From: UBA1227 sp963629305
GTDB taxonomy: Bacteria > Bacillota > Clostridia > Oscillospirales > Acutalibacteraceae
Assembly: GCA_963629305.1 (NCBI GenBank)
Contig: CAVGIJ010000022.1
Location: forward strand, 1 to 19,458
Length of the DNA stretch: 19,458 nt
Direction: 5' to 3'
Under the pieces are notes generated by a model. That model worked only from the letters and a program-made list of their open reading frames with translations, did not search any database and was not told the DNA's origin. The translations under genes and the position numbers were made by a program. How positions within the stretch are numbered: the stretch's first letter is position 1; every line of letters begins with the position of its first letter. Positions 13,019-19,458 of the stretch are shown here, in pieces.

Positions 13019-14215
13019 TTGGCTGATAAGCGTGACTATTATGAGGTGCTTGGTGTTGACAAGTCCGCCTCTGAAGACGAACTTAAAAAAGCATACAGAA
13101 AAAAGGCAAAGCAGTATCACCCGGACTTAAACCCGGGTGACGCTGAAGCTGAGCGCCACTTCAAAGAGGTCAACGAAGCGTATGAGGTTTTGTCTGATCC
13201 TGAAAAGAAGTCGCGCTATGACCGCTTCGGTCATGCCGGTGTTGACCCGAACTTCGGTGCAGGTGCCGGAGCAGGGGGCTTTAGCGGTGCAGGCTTTGAC
13301 GACCTCGGTGACATCTTCTCGAGTATTTTCGGGGGTGGCGGCGGATTCGGCGGCTTTGGCGGATTCGGCGGAGGCGCACAGAGAAACCCTAACGCTCCGA
13401 GACAGGGATCAAATATTGAAACACGTATCAATCTTACTTTTGAAGAGGCTGCAAAGGGCTGCAAAAAGACAATTGAGGTTCCGCGTATTGAAAGATGTGA
13501 CGTATGCGGAGGCTCGGGCTGCAAGGTTGGAACCGGAACAGAAACCTGCAGCGAATGCGGCGGTAAGGGTACCGTAACAACCGCTTCACGTACACCGTTT
13601 GGAACATTCCAGTCAACAAAGGAATGTCCGCACTGTCACGGAAAAGGTAAGGTTATAAAGGATCCGTGCACACGTTGTAAGGGCGCCGGAATGATACGCC
13701 GAACCGTAAAGGTTGATGTGAAGGTGCCGGCAGGTATTGATCACGGTCAGGCATTCACTATACGCGGTGCGGGAAACTATGGCGCAAACGGCGGACCGCA
13801 GGGTGACATATATGTTGTGGCAAATTTGCGTCCGCATGACATATTCGAGCGCGACGGCTATGATGTTTACTGTAAGATACGTATTACTTATTCACAGGCT
13901 GTTATGGGCTCTGAAATCTACGTGCCGACGCTCGACGGAAAAGTTAAGTACAATATGCCTGCGGGAACACAGCCCGGAACAAAGTTCCGTCTGCGTGAAC
14001 GCGGTATAAAGCCGGAGGGCTCATCCATACGCGGTGACCAGTATGTCACTGTTGTCGTGGATGTTCCGAAGAAGGTAACGGAGCATCAGAAGGAATTGCT
14101 CAAGCAGTTTGATGCAGAGTATATTGACAAGCCGAAGAACGATGCCGGCGGATGTGTCGAAACAGTCAGCAACAAAAAACGAACCATCTTTGACAAAATG
14201 AAGGATAAGATGTAA
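13019..14215 (+). CDS. dnaJ: chaperone protein DnaJ (Hsp40)
   Basis: DnaJ delivers unfolded clients to DnaK and stimulates its ATPase. The 398-residue protein has an N-terminal J domain with HPD at 34-36 and a glycine/phenylalanine-rich stretch (GGGGGFGGFGGFGGG). The four zinc-binding CxxCxGxG-type repeats are CDVCGGSGC, CSECGGKG, CPHCHGKG and CTRCKGAG, and the usual C-terminal client-binding domains follow. It is a type I DnaJ of normal length. The start is a TTG (13019) giving MADKRDYYEVLG; AAAGGA lies 10 bases upstream, a rather wide spacing, and the ATG at 13009 is out of frame. It is the last gene of the operon before a terminator. Confidence 0.99.
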   Translation: MADKRDYYEVLGVDKSASEDELKKAYRKKAKQYHPDLNPGDAEAERHFKEVNEAYEVLSDPEKKSRYDRFGHAGVDPNFGAGAGAGGFSGAGFDDLGDIFSSIFGGGGGFGGFGGFGGGAQRNPNAPRQGSNIETRINLTFEEAAKGCKKTIEVPRIERCDVCGGSGCKVGTGTETCSECGGKGTVTTASRTPFGTFQSTKECPHCHGKGKVIKDPCTRCKGAGMIRRTVKVDVKVPAGIDHGQAFTIRGAGNYGANGGPQGDIYVVANLRPHDIFERDGYDVYCKIRITYSQAVMGSEIYVPTLDGKVKYNMPAGTQPGTKFRLRERGIKPEGSSIRGDQYVTVVVDVPKKVTEHQKELLKQFDAEYIDKPKNDAGGCVETVSNKKRTIFDKMKDKM

Positions 14216-14280
14216 CTCTGAAAATTTTCAAAGCAGGCTTTTTAAAGCATATTTTCGGAAGCTGGTACTAATTTGTATTT

Positions 14281-14317
14281 TAGGGAGAAGAAACAATGTT
14301 TCATCTCCCTATTTTTT
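14281..14317 (+). terminator. intrinsic terminator after dnaJ
   Basis: TAGGGAGA-A-GAAAC pairs with GTTTC-A-TCTCCCTA (one A-A mismatch, AAT loop), followed by six T at 14312-14317. It ends the heat-shock operon 65 bp past dnaJ. Confidence 0.9.
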
Positions 14318-14330
14318 CTCATAGTTACTG

Positions 14331-14359
14331 TTGACTTTTGCGCTTTAAACGACTAAAAT
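14331..14359 (+). promoter_or_regulatory. promoter of the CoA ligase-iorAB operon
   Basis: TTGACT (14331-14336) and TAAAAT (14354-14359) are exactly 17 bp apart. The expected start near 14366 is about 23 bases before the gene's GTG. No operator or riboswitch was seen. Confidence 0.8.
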
Positions 14360-14388
14360 GTATATAATTTTGTAACGAGGTGATTGTT

Positions 14389-16026
14389 GTGCCTGTTTTT
14401 GAATATCTTGAAAGAAATGCGGAAGCTTATCCCGATGATACCGCTCTTGTTGAGATAAATCCGAATTATGAACCGACCTCCAGAATAACCTGGAGAGATT
14501 ATGCGCTTATGGAGCCGCAACCCGGTGAACCGTTCAGACGCGAAATAACATGGAAAACTTTTGACGACAAGGCAAATATGTTTGCAAATCTTCTTTTTAC
14601 AAGGGGTGTTGTCAAGGGTGACAAGGTTGCTATTTTGCTTATGAACTCCATAGAGTGGCTTCCCATTTATTTCGGCATTCTCAAAACCGGAGCAGTGGCT
14701 GTTCCGCTTAATTACAGATATACTGCGGATGAAATAAAATACTGTCTTGACAAATCCGATTCGTCAATGCTTATCTTCGGTCCGGAATTCACGGGAAGAA
14801 TTGAGGAAATCGTTGACAGAATTCCCAAGATAAAAGAACTTTTTTACGTCGGCGAGGATTGCCCGTCATTTGCCGATTCGTTTGAAAAAATGATAAAATT
14901 CTGTTCTCACAAGAAGCCGGATGTACAGGTGTCTGACGATGATGACGGAGCCATATATTTTTCTTCGGGAACCACAGGATTCCCGAAAGCGATTTTGCAC
15001 GCGCACAGAAGTCTTGTGCACGCGGCAATAGCCGAACAAAAGCATCACGGGCAGACGAGGGATGACGTATTTTTGTGTATCCCTCCGCTCTACCATACGG
15101 GTGCCAAAATGCACTGGTTCGGAAGTCTTATCTCCGGCAGCAAGGCAGTGCTCCTTAAAGGTACAAAGCCGGAATGGATAATCAAAACCGTGTCGGACGA
15201 GAGATGTACCATTGTATGGCTGCTTGTTCCGTGGGCACAGGATATCCTTGATACCATAGACCGCGGAGAAATAGATATTTCCGAGTATCATCTCTCACAG
15301 TGGAGGCTTATGCATATCGGAGCACAGCCTGTGCCGCCCGCACTTATAAAACGGTGGCTTACCGTATTTCCAAACCATCAGTACGACACCAATTACGGAC
15401 TTTCGGAATCAATCGGACCGGGTTGCATCCACCTCGGAGTCGAAAATATTGATCATGTCGGTGCTCTCGGAAAACCCGGTTACGGTTGGGAAATACGGCT
15501 CTGTGATGACGACGGTAATGAGGTTCCTTGCGGAGAAGTCGGAGAGATATGCATAAAGGGCCCCGGTGTAATGAAGTGCTATTACAAAGATGAAAAGGCA
15601 ACGGCGGAATCGCTTTGCGGAGAATGGCTTTGTTCGGGTGACATGGGTCTTATGGATAAAGACGGATTTATACATATTGTAGATAGAAAAAAAGATGTTA
15701 TAATTTCAGGTGGAGAAAATCTCTATCCTGTACAGATAGAAAACTTCCTGCGCAAGAATCTTGCAATAAAGGACGCAGCCGTTATCGGTTTCCCTGATGA
15801 CAGACTGGGAGAAATAGCGGGCGCCATAATTGAAATTAAAGACGGCTATACATTGACAGCGGACGAAGTTAATGAATTCTGTCTTGATCTTCCGAGGTAC
15901 AAGAGACCGAGAAAGATTATTTTTGCGGATATTCCGAGAAATCCCACAGGTAAGATAGAAAAGCCGACCTTGCGCAAAATGTACTGTGGCAGCAGCGTGG
16001 TTGCCCATCAGGTTCAGGAGGATTAG
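14389..16026 (+). CDS. AMP-forming acyl/aryl-CoA ligase (ANL superfamily)
   Basis: The 545-residue enzyme activates a carboxylic acid with ATP to an acyl-AMP and transfers it to CoA. Motifs in order are the P-loop YFSSGTTGFPKA (190-201), YGLSES (336-341), the aspartate of SGDMG (D418), the hinge VDRKKDVIISGGENLYP (from 431), and NPTGKIEK with the catalytic lysine K522. This is the general acyl-CoA synthetase branch rather than the shorter phenylacetate ligase PaaK. The substrate cannot be read from sequence, but iorA and iorB follow in the same unit, which suggests arylacetic acids. I chose GTG 14389, 5 bases after GAGGTGA, over the GTG at 14380. It is the first gene after its promoter. Confidence 0.88.
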   Translation: MPVFEYLERNAEAYPDDTALVEINPNYEPTSRITWRDYALMEPQPGEPFRREITWKTFDDKANMFANLLFTRGVVKGDKVAILLMNSIEWLPIYFGILKTGAVAVPLNYRYTADEIKYCLDKSDSSMLIFGPEFTGRIEEIVDRIPKIKELFYVGEDCPSFADSFEKMIKFCSHKKPDVQVSDDDDGAIYFSSGTTGFPKAILHAHRSLVHAAIAEQKHHGQTRDDVFLCIPPLYHTGAKMHWFGSLISGSKAVLLKGTKPEWIIKTVSDERCTIVWLLVPWAQDILDTIDRGEIDISEYHLSQWRLMHIGAQPVPPALIKRWLTVFPNHQYDTNYGLSESIGPGCIHLGVENIDHVGALGKPGYGWEIRLCDDDGNEVPCGEVGEICIKGPGVMKCYYKDEKATAESLCGEWLCSGDMGLMDKDGFIHIVDRKKDVIISGGENLYPVQIENFLRKNLAIKDAAVIGFPDDRLGEIAGAIIEIKDGYTLTADEVNEFCLDLPRYKRPRKIIFADIPRNPTGKIEKPTLRKMYCGSSVVAHQVQED

Positions 16027-16030
16027 TAGT

Positions 16031-17776
16031 ATGAAAAGACTTTTACTTGGAAATGCTGCAGTGGCTGAGGCTATTGCAGATTCCGGATGCAGGCTTGTTT
16101 CAAGCTATCCGGGCACACCGAGCACCGAGATAACCGAGTGCGCGGTAAAGCATGATAACGTTTACTGTGAATGGGCGCCGAATGAGAAAGTAGCTCTTGA
16201 GACTGCAATAGGTGCATCTATTGCAGGTGCACGTGCATTTTGCGCACAAAAACACGTTGGACTCAACGTTGCCGCAGACCCCATGTTCACAGTGTCATAT
16301 ACAGGCGTAAACGGAGGCCTTGTTATTGCGGTAGCAGATGACCCCGGCATGCACTCAAGTCAGAACGAACAGGATTCAAGGCACTATGCAAAGGGCGCAA
16401 AAATACTCATGCTTGAGCCGTCGGATTCAAAAGAGTGTTATGAGTTTACAAAGCTTGCATTTAGTCTTTCGGAAAAGTTTGATACACCCGTTCTTCTTCG
16501 CCTTACAACAAGGGTTTCCCATTCGAGCAGCCTTGTTGAAACAGAAAGTGACGGTGAGGTGCCGCTTCTTGACTACGAAAAGAATCCGGGAAAATACGTA
16601 ATGATGCCTGCCATGGCAAAAACGCGTCATGTGGTTGTTGAAGAACGCTTCAAGGCAGAACGCGAATACATGGAGACAGCTGAAATAAACAGAGTTGAAA
16701 AGGGAACAGGCGAGATAAACGGCAAGAAAATCGGTGTTATTGCATCCGGTGTAACTTACCAATATGCAAAAGAAGCGCTCGGTGACAATGCTTCTTATCT
16801 CAAACTCGGTTGTGTTTATCCGCTTCCGGTAAAACTCATAAAGGACTTTGCACAGACAGTTGACGAACTCTATGTGCTTGAACAGCTTGATCCGTACCTT
16901 GAAGAGCATTGCAAGGAGCTTGGCCTTAAAGTTCACGGCAAGGATGAATTTACACCTCTCGGAGAGTACTCTCAGTCTCTTATAAGGAAAGTGATTCTCG
17001 GCGAGGAACTGCCTGCTCTTCATACGGATATTGAAATTCCGGGCAGACCTCCTGTACTCTGCGCCGGTTGTCCTCACAGAGGCCTTTATGCGGCGCTCAA
17101 ACAACTGGACGTCTTTGTTTCCGGTGACATTGGCTGCTATACGCTCGGAGCACTCCCGCCAATTCAAATGATTGATACTTGCGTTTGTATGGGTGCATCG
17201 GTAAGCTCACTTCACGGAAGAAATAAGGTCAGACCGGACGGCGCAAAGAAATCCGTTGCCGTAATCGGTGACTCGACGTTCATTCATTCCGGAATTACCG
17301 GGCTCATAAACATTGCATATAACCAAACAAATTCAAAGGTAATTGTTCTTGATAACTCAATAACCGGCATGACAGGTCATCAACAGAATCCTACAACGGG
17401 AAAACGTATAAACGGCGACCCTACAACAGCAGTTGACCTTACGGCACTTGCTCATGCGGTCGGGATTGAGCGCGTAATTGTTGTTGATCCGTACAATATA
17501 CCTGAAACGAAAAAGGCAATAGAGGCGGAACTTGAAGTTGACGCACCAAGCCTTATTATCTCAAGACGCCCGTGCGCACTTTTAAAAGAAGTTAAGCACA
17601 ACCCGCCGTTCTCCGTAGACACAGATAAGTGTACGGGTTGCAAGGCGTGCCTTAAGATAGGTTGTCCCGCAATAAGCATAAGGGATAAAAAATCCACTAT
17701 AGACTTTACACAGTGCGTAGGATGCGGAATGTGCAAGTCTTATTGTAAGTTTGACGCTATAAAGGAGGGTGAATGA
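16031..17776 (+). CDS. iorA: indolepyruvate:ferredoxin oxidoreductase, alpha subunit
   Basis: IorA is the thiamine-diphosphate and iron-sulfur subunit of the enzyme that interconverts aryl-2-oxoacids (indolepyruvate, phenylpyruvate and hydroxyphenylpyruvate) with aryl-acetyl-CoA, CO2 and reduced ferredoxin. The 581-residue protein has an N-terminal pyrimidine domain (YPGTPSTE at 26-33, then CEWAPNEKVALE with E52). The diphosphate domain carries VLCAGCPHRG, GDIGCYTLGALPP and GDSTFIHSGITGL with a later LDNSITGMTG. The C-terminal two-cluster ferredoxin domain starts at C534 (CTGCKACLKIGCP) and ends with CVGCGMCKSYC. The second cluster is followed by K instead of the usual P. ATG 16031 is 9 bases after AGGAGG, which lies at the end of the ligase gene. 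The reaction direction depends on ferredoxin state and is not shown by sequence. Confidence 0.96.
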   Translation: MKRLLLGNAAVAEAIADSGCRLVSSYPGTPSTEITECAVKHDNVYCEWAPNEKVALETAIGASIAGARAFCAQKHVGLNVAADPMFTVSYTGVNGGLVIAVADDPGMHSSQNEQDSRHYAKGAKILMLEPSDSKECYEFTKLAFSLSEKFDTPVLLRLTTRVSHSSSLVETESDGEVPLLDYEKNPGKYVMMPAMAKTRHVVVEERFKAEREYMETAEINRVEKGTGEINGKKIGVIASGVTYQYAKEALGDNASYLKLGCVYPLPVKLIKDFAQTVDELYVLEQLDPYLEEHCKELGLKVHGKDEFTPLGEYSQSLIRKVILGEELPALHTDIEIPGRPPVLCAGCPHRGLYAALKQLDVFVSGDIGCYTLGALPPIQMIDTCVCMGASVSSLHGRNKVRPDGAKKSVAVIGDSTFIHSGITGLINIAYNQTNSKVIVLDNSITGMTGHQQNPTTGKRINGDPTTAVDLTALAHAVGIERVIVVDPYNIPETKKAIEAELEVDAPSLIISRRPCALLKEVKHNPPFSVDTDKCTGCKACLKIGCPAISIRDKKSTIDFTQCVGCGMCKSYCKFDAIKEGE

Positions 17777-17777
17777 T

Positions 17778-18350
17778 ATGTCTGTTAAAAGTATTATGAT
17801 AGTAGGTGTAGGCGGACAGGGAACACTCCTTGCTTCAAGACTTCTCGGCAATGCACTTGTAACGGAAGGCTACGATGTAAAAATTTCCGAAGTTCACGGT
17901 ATGTCGCAGCGCGGCGGATCGGTTGTAACTTATGTAAAGTACGGCGACAACGTTGCTTCACCCATCATAGAAAAGGGAGAAGCAGATATAATTCTTTCAT
18001 TTGAACAGCTTGAAGCCGCACGTTGGCTTCCGTTTTTGAAACCGTCCGGAAAAATGGTTGTAAACACACAGGCTATTGATCCCATGCCCGTTGTTATGGG
18101 TGCTGCACAGTACCCTGACGGAGTAATCGACAGCCTTAAAAATTCAGGTGCGGATATTCTCGCGGTAGATGCGCTCAGTATGGCACTTGAGGCCGGCACA
18201 CCTAAGGCTGTCAATGTTGCCCTTATCGGTGTCATGGCGAAACATACCGAGATACCGAAAGATGTGTGGGTCGATACTATAAAGAAAACCGTTCCCGAAA
18301 AATTCCTTGAATTAAACCTCAAAGCATTTGAACTCGGGTACAATTATTAA
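17778..18350 (+). CDS. iorB: indolepyruvate:ferredoxin oxidoreductase, beta subunit
   Basis: IorB is the small subunit of the IOR complex, related to the gamma domain of pyruvate:ferredoxin oxidoreductase. The 190-residue protein starts KSIMIVGVGGQGTLLASRLL with the glycine-rich GVGGQG loop, followed by the family pattern SEVHGMSQRGGSVVTYVKYG. ATG 17778 is 9 bases after GGAGG, with a single base between it and the iorA stop, so the two subunits should be made in equal amounts. A strong terminator follows the gene. Confidence 0.96.
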   Translation: MSVKSIMIVGVGGQGTLLASRLLGNALVTEGYDVKISEVHGMSQRGGSVVTYVKYGDNVASPIIEKGEADIILSFEQLEAARWLPFLKPSGKMVVNTQAIDPMPVVMGAAQYPDGVIDSLKNSGADILAVDALSMALEAGTPKAVNVALIGVMAKHTEIPKDVWVDTIKKTVPEKFLELNLKAFELGYNY

Positions 18351-18368
18351 GGATATTTAGGAAAAAGG

Positions 18369-18402
18369 AAAAGCAGTCCGCTTCATTGCGGACTGCTTTT
18401 TT
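18369..18402 (+). terminator. intrinsic terminator after iorB
   Basis: AAAAGCAGTCCGC (18369-18381) pairs perfectly with GCGGACTGCTTTT (18388-18400) around TTCATT, and the T run extends to 18402. It closes the ligase-iorAB operon. Confidence 0.95.
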
Positions 18403-18555
18403 GAATTTGTCGAAGGGATACCCGCTTTGGACGATTTCATCCATAAACAATCAACAAAGAGAAATGCTTTTGTACAATATCACAGTACGCTTTAAAGTGT
18501 TGAAATATTGTCAATCAAACAGACGATTCGGTTTTTACTGCATATAATCAAATGG

Positions 18556-18584
18556 TTGACATATTTTGCGTTCACGGATATAAT
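18556..18584 (+). promoter_or_regulatory. full-consensus promoter for the winged-helix/nucleotidyltransferase gene
   Basis: A perfect TTGACA (18556-18561) and perfect TATAAT (18579-18584) are separated by exactly 17 bp. The expected start near 18591 leaves a leader of about 33 bases that includes the palindrome TTCGCGAA (18597-18604). Such a strong core promoter often needs a repressor. Confidence 0.9.
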
Positions 18585-18623
18585 GTGCATGTACGTTCGC
18601 GAAAATGATGGTGAGGAAAAAAC

Positions 18624-19458
18624 ATGAACAAGATTGATTTAGATACATTGCTTGCTGTATATGAGGAAAAAGAAATGAACCAAAGAGAAATTGCCGAAAA
18701 AACCGGGTTTTCTCTTGGTGCGGTAAATAAAAGTATAAAAAATCTCTGCGACAGCGGCTACATTGACAGGGATATAAAAGTTACCCGTAAAGGCAAAAAC
18801 TTGATAAGTGACACAAAACCGAAAAACGCAGTCATACTTGCTGCCGGTTTCGGAATGCGTATGGTTCCTATAAACATGGAAGCACCGAAAGCGCTTATAA
18901 CGGTGCGCGGAGAGGCACTCATTGAACGCCTTATAAATCAGCTTCATGAGGTGGGTATAAAAGAAATTCATGTAGTTGTTGGGTTTATGAAAGACAGCTT
19001 TGAATATCTGATTGATAAGTTCGGTGTAAACCTCATATACAATCCGGATTATGCGTCAAGAAACAGTCTTTTTTCGCTTCTCAAAGCATCAGACCGTATT
19101 TCAAATACGTACATACTTCCGTGTGATGTGTATTGTGAAGACAACCCATTTTCAGAAAATGAACTTTATTCATGGTACCTTGTTACTGACAAGGCAGATA
19201 CTGAAAGCACTGTCAGAGTAAACCGGAAACAGGAACTTGTTGCCTCAGGTTCTGACGGTGCCGCAAACAGAATGATCGGAATAAGCTTCATAACAAAAAA
19301 TGACTCTGATGAATTTCTGAAAAATGCGGTTTCTCTCAGCAAAAGTTTAGACGGTGATGAAAAATTCTGGGAAGAAGCGCTTATTACAGACAGTAAAATC
19401 ACAACTTATGCACATGTTGTTTCGGATGACAGCGTCTATGAGATAAATACATATGAAC
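18624..19458 (+). CDS. winged-helix/LicC-like nucleotidyltransferase fusion (3' end outside window)
   Basis: The frame is open from ATG 18624 to the window end (278 codons). Residues about 1-65 form a winged helix-turn-helix (NQREIAEKTGFSLGAVNKSI, then a TRKGKNLI wing). From about 72 a nucleotidyltransferase domain starts with VILAAGFGMRMVPINMEAPK, the G-x-G-x-R nucleotide loop with the following lysine. It continues with NPDYASRNSLFSLLKASD and YILPCDVYCED, close to the CTP:phosphocholine cytidylyltransferase (LicC) type. Such proteins often continue into a choline-kinase-like domain, which would lie beyond the window. The likely role is activating a small phospho-compound such as phosphocholine for cell-surface decoration. 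The DNA-binding part could regulate its own strong promoter. GTGAGG lies 7 bases before the ATG. Confidence 0.85.
   Translation, partial: MNKIDLDTLLAVYEEKEMNQREIAEKTGFSLGAVNKSIKNLCDSGYIDRDIKVTRKGKNLISDTKPKNAVILAAGFGMRMVPINMEAPKALITVRGEALIERLINQLHEVGIKEIHVVVGFMKDSFEYLIDKFGVNLIYNPDYASRNSLFSLLKASDRISNTYILPCDVYCEDNPFSENELYSWYLVTDKADTESTVRVNRKQELVASGSDGAANRMIGISFITKNDSDEFLKNAVSLSKSLDGDEKFWEEALITDSKITTYAHVVSDDSVYEINTYE

Noticed and set aside
13231..13390. Repetitive GGCGG/GGATTCGGC tract as a DNA repeat element
   Set aside because: It encodes the glycine/phenylalanine-rich linker expected in DnaJ.
16427..17167. Long - strand open frame (246 codons) opposite iorA
   Set aside because: It is the shadow of a well-conserved iorA; its protein has no recognisable motif.
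18462..18525. Inverted ACAATAT ... ATATTGT pair in the gap after the iorB terminator
   Set aside because: Seven A/T-rich base pairs around a long loop are expected by chance; no T run or conserved RNA motif accompanies it.
18639..18971. - strand open frame of 110 codons near the right end
   Set aside because: It is antisense to the winged-helix/nucleotidyltransferase gene, which has a consensus promoter, a ribosome site and clear motifs but no stop within the window.

Overview
The window looks like chromosomal DNA of a low-to-moderate GC Gram-positive anaerobe of the class Clostridia, most like the Ruminococcaceae/Oscillospiraceae. The reasons are a CIRCE-controlled hrcA-grpE-dnaK-dnaJ operon, SAM-I and FMN riboswitches, an ECF-transporter RibU, strong AGGAGG ribosome sites with frequent GTG/TTG starts, and a ferredoxin-linked indolepyruvate oxidoreductase. 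The placement is an inference from gene content; no phylogenetic computation was possible. No rRNA, tRNA, CRISPR array, insertion sequence or phage gene was seen.

Bases 1-2340 (+ strand) look accessory. They hold an ADP-ribosylglycohydrolase, an overlapping small HD hydrolase of the (p)ppGpp-hydrolase type, an unusual control region, a von Willebrand factor A protein, and the decayed remnant of a second ADP-ribosylglycohydrolase. Bases 2340-7690 (- strand) are mainly housekeeping: an FMN riboswitch with ribU, a SAM-I riboswitch with metK followed by a lipoprotein gene, folC with its own promoter, and an orphan LytTR-family regulator.

Bases 7690-9410 hold the most interesting arrangement. The LytTR regulator has a receiver domain that lost the usual acidic pair. 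It is divergent from a small sigma-70-family factor translationally coupled to a degenerate FHA protein. Two 9-bp direct repeats 12 bp apart, fitting the LytTR operator pattern, lie just upstream of the sigma gene's probable promoter. This looks like a compact regulatory circuit whose output is not visible in the window.

Bases 9440-14320 are the heat-shock operon (promoter, CIRCE, hrcA, grpE, dnaK, dnaJ, terminator). Bases 14330-18402 form a second complete transcription unit: promoter, AMP-forming acyl/aryl-CoA ligase, iorA, iorB, terminator. The ligase and IOR together could interconvert arylacetates and aryl-2-oxoacids through aryl-CoA. From 18556 a consensus promoter drives a gene, cut by the window end, that fuses a winged helix to a LicC-like nucleotidyltransferase.
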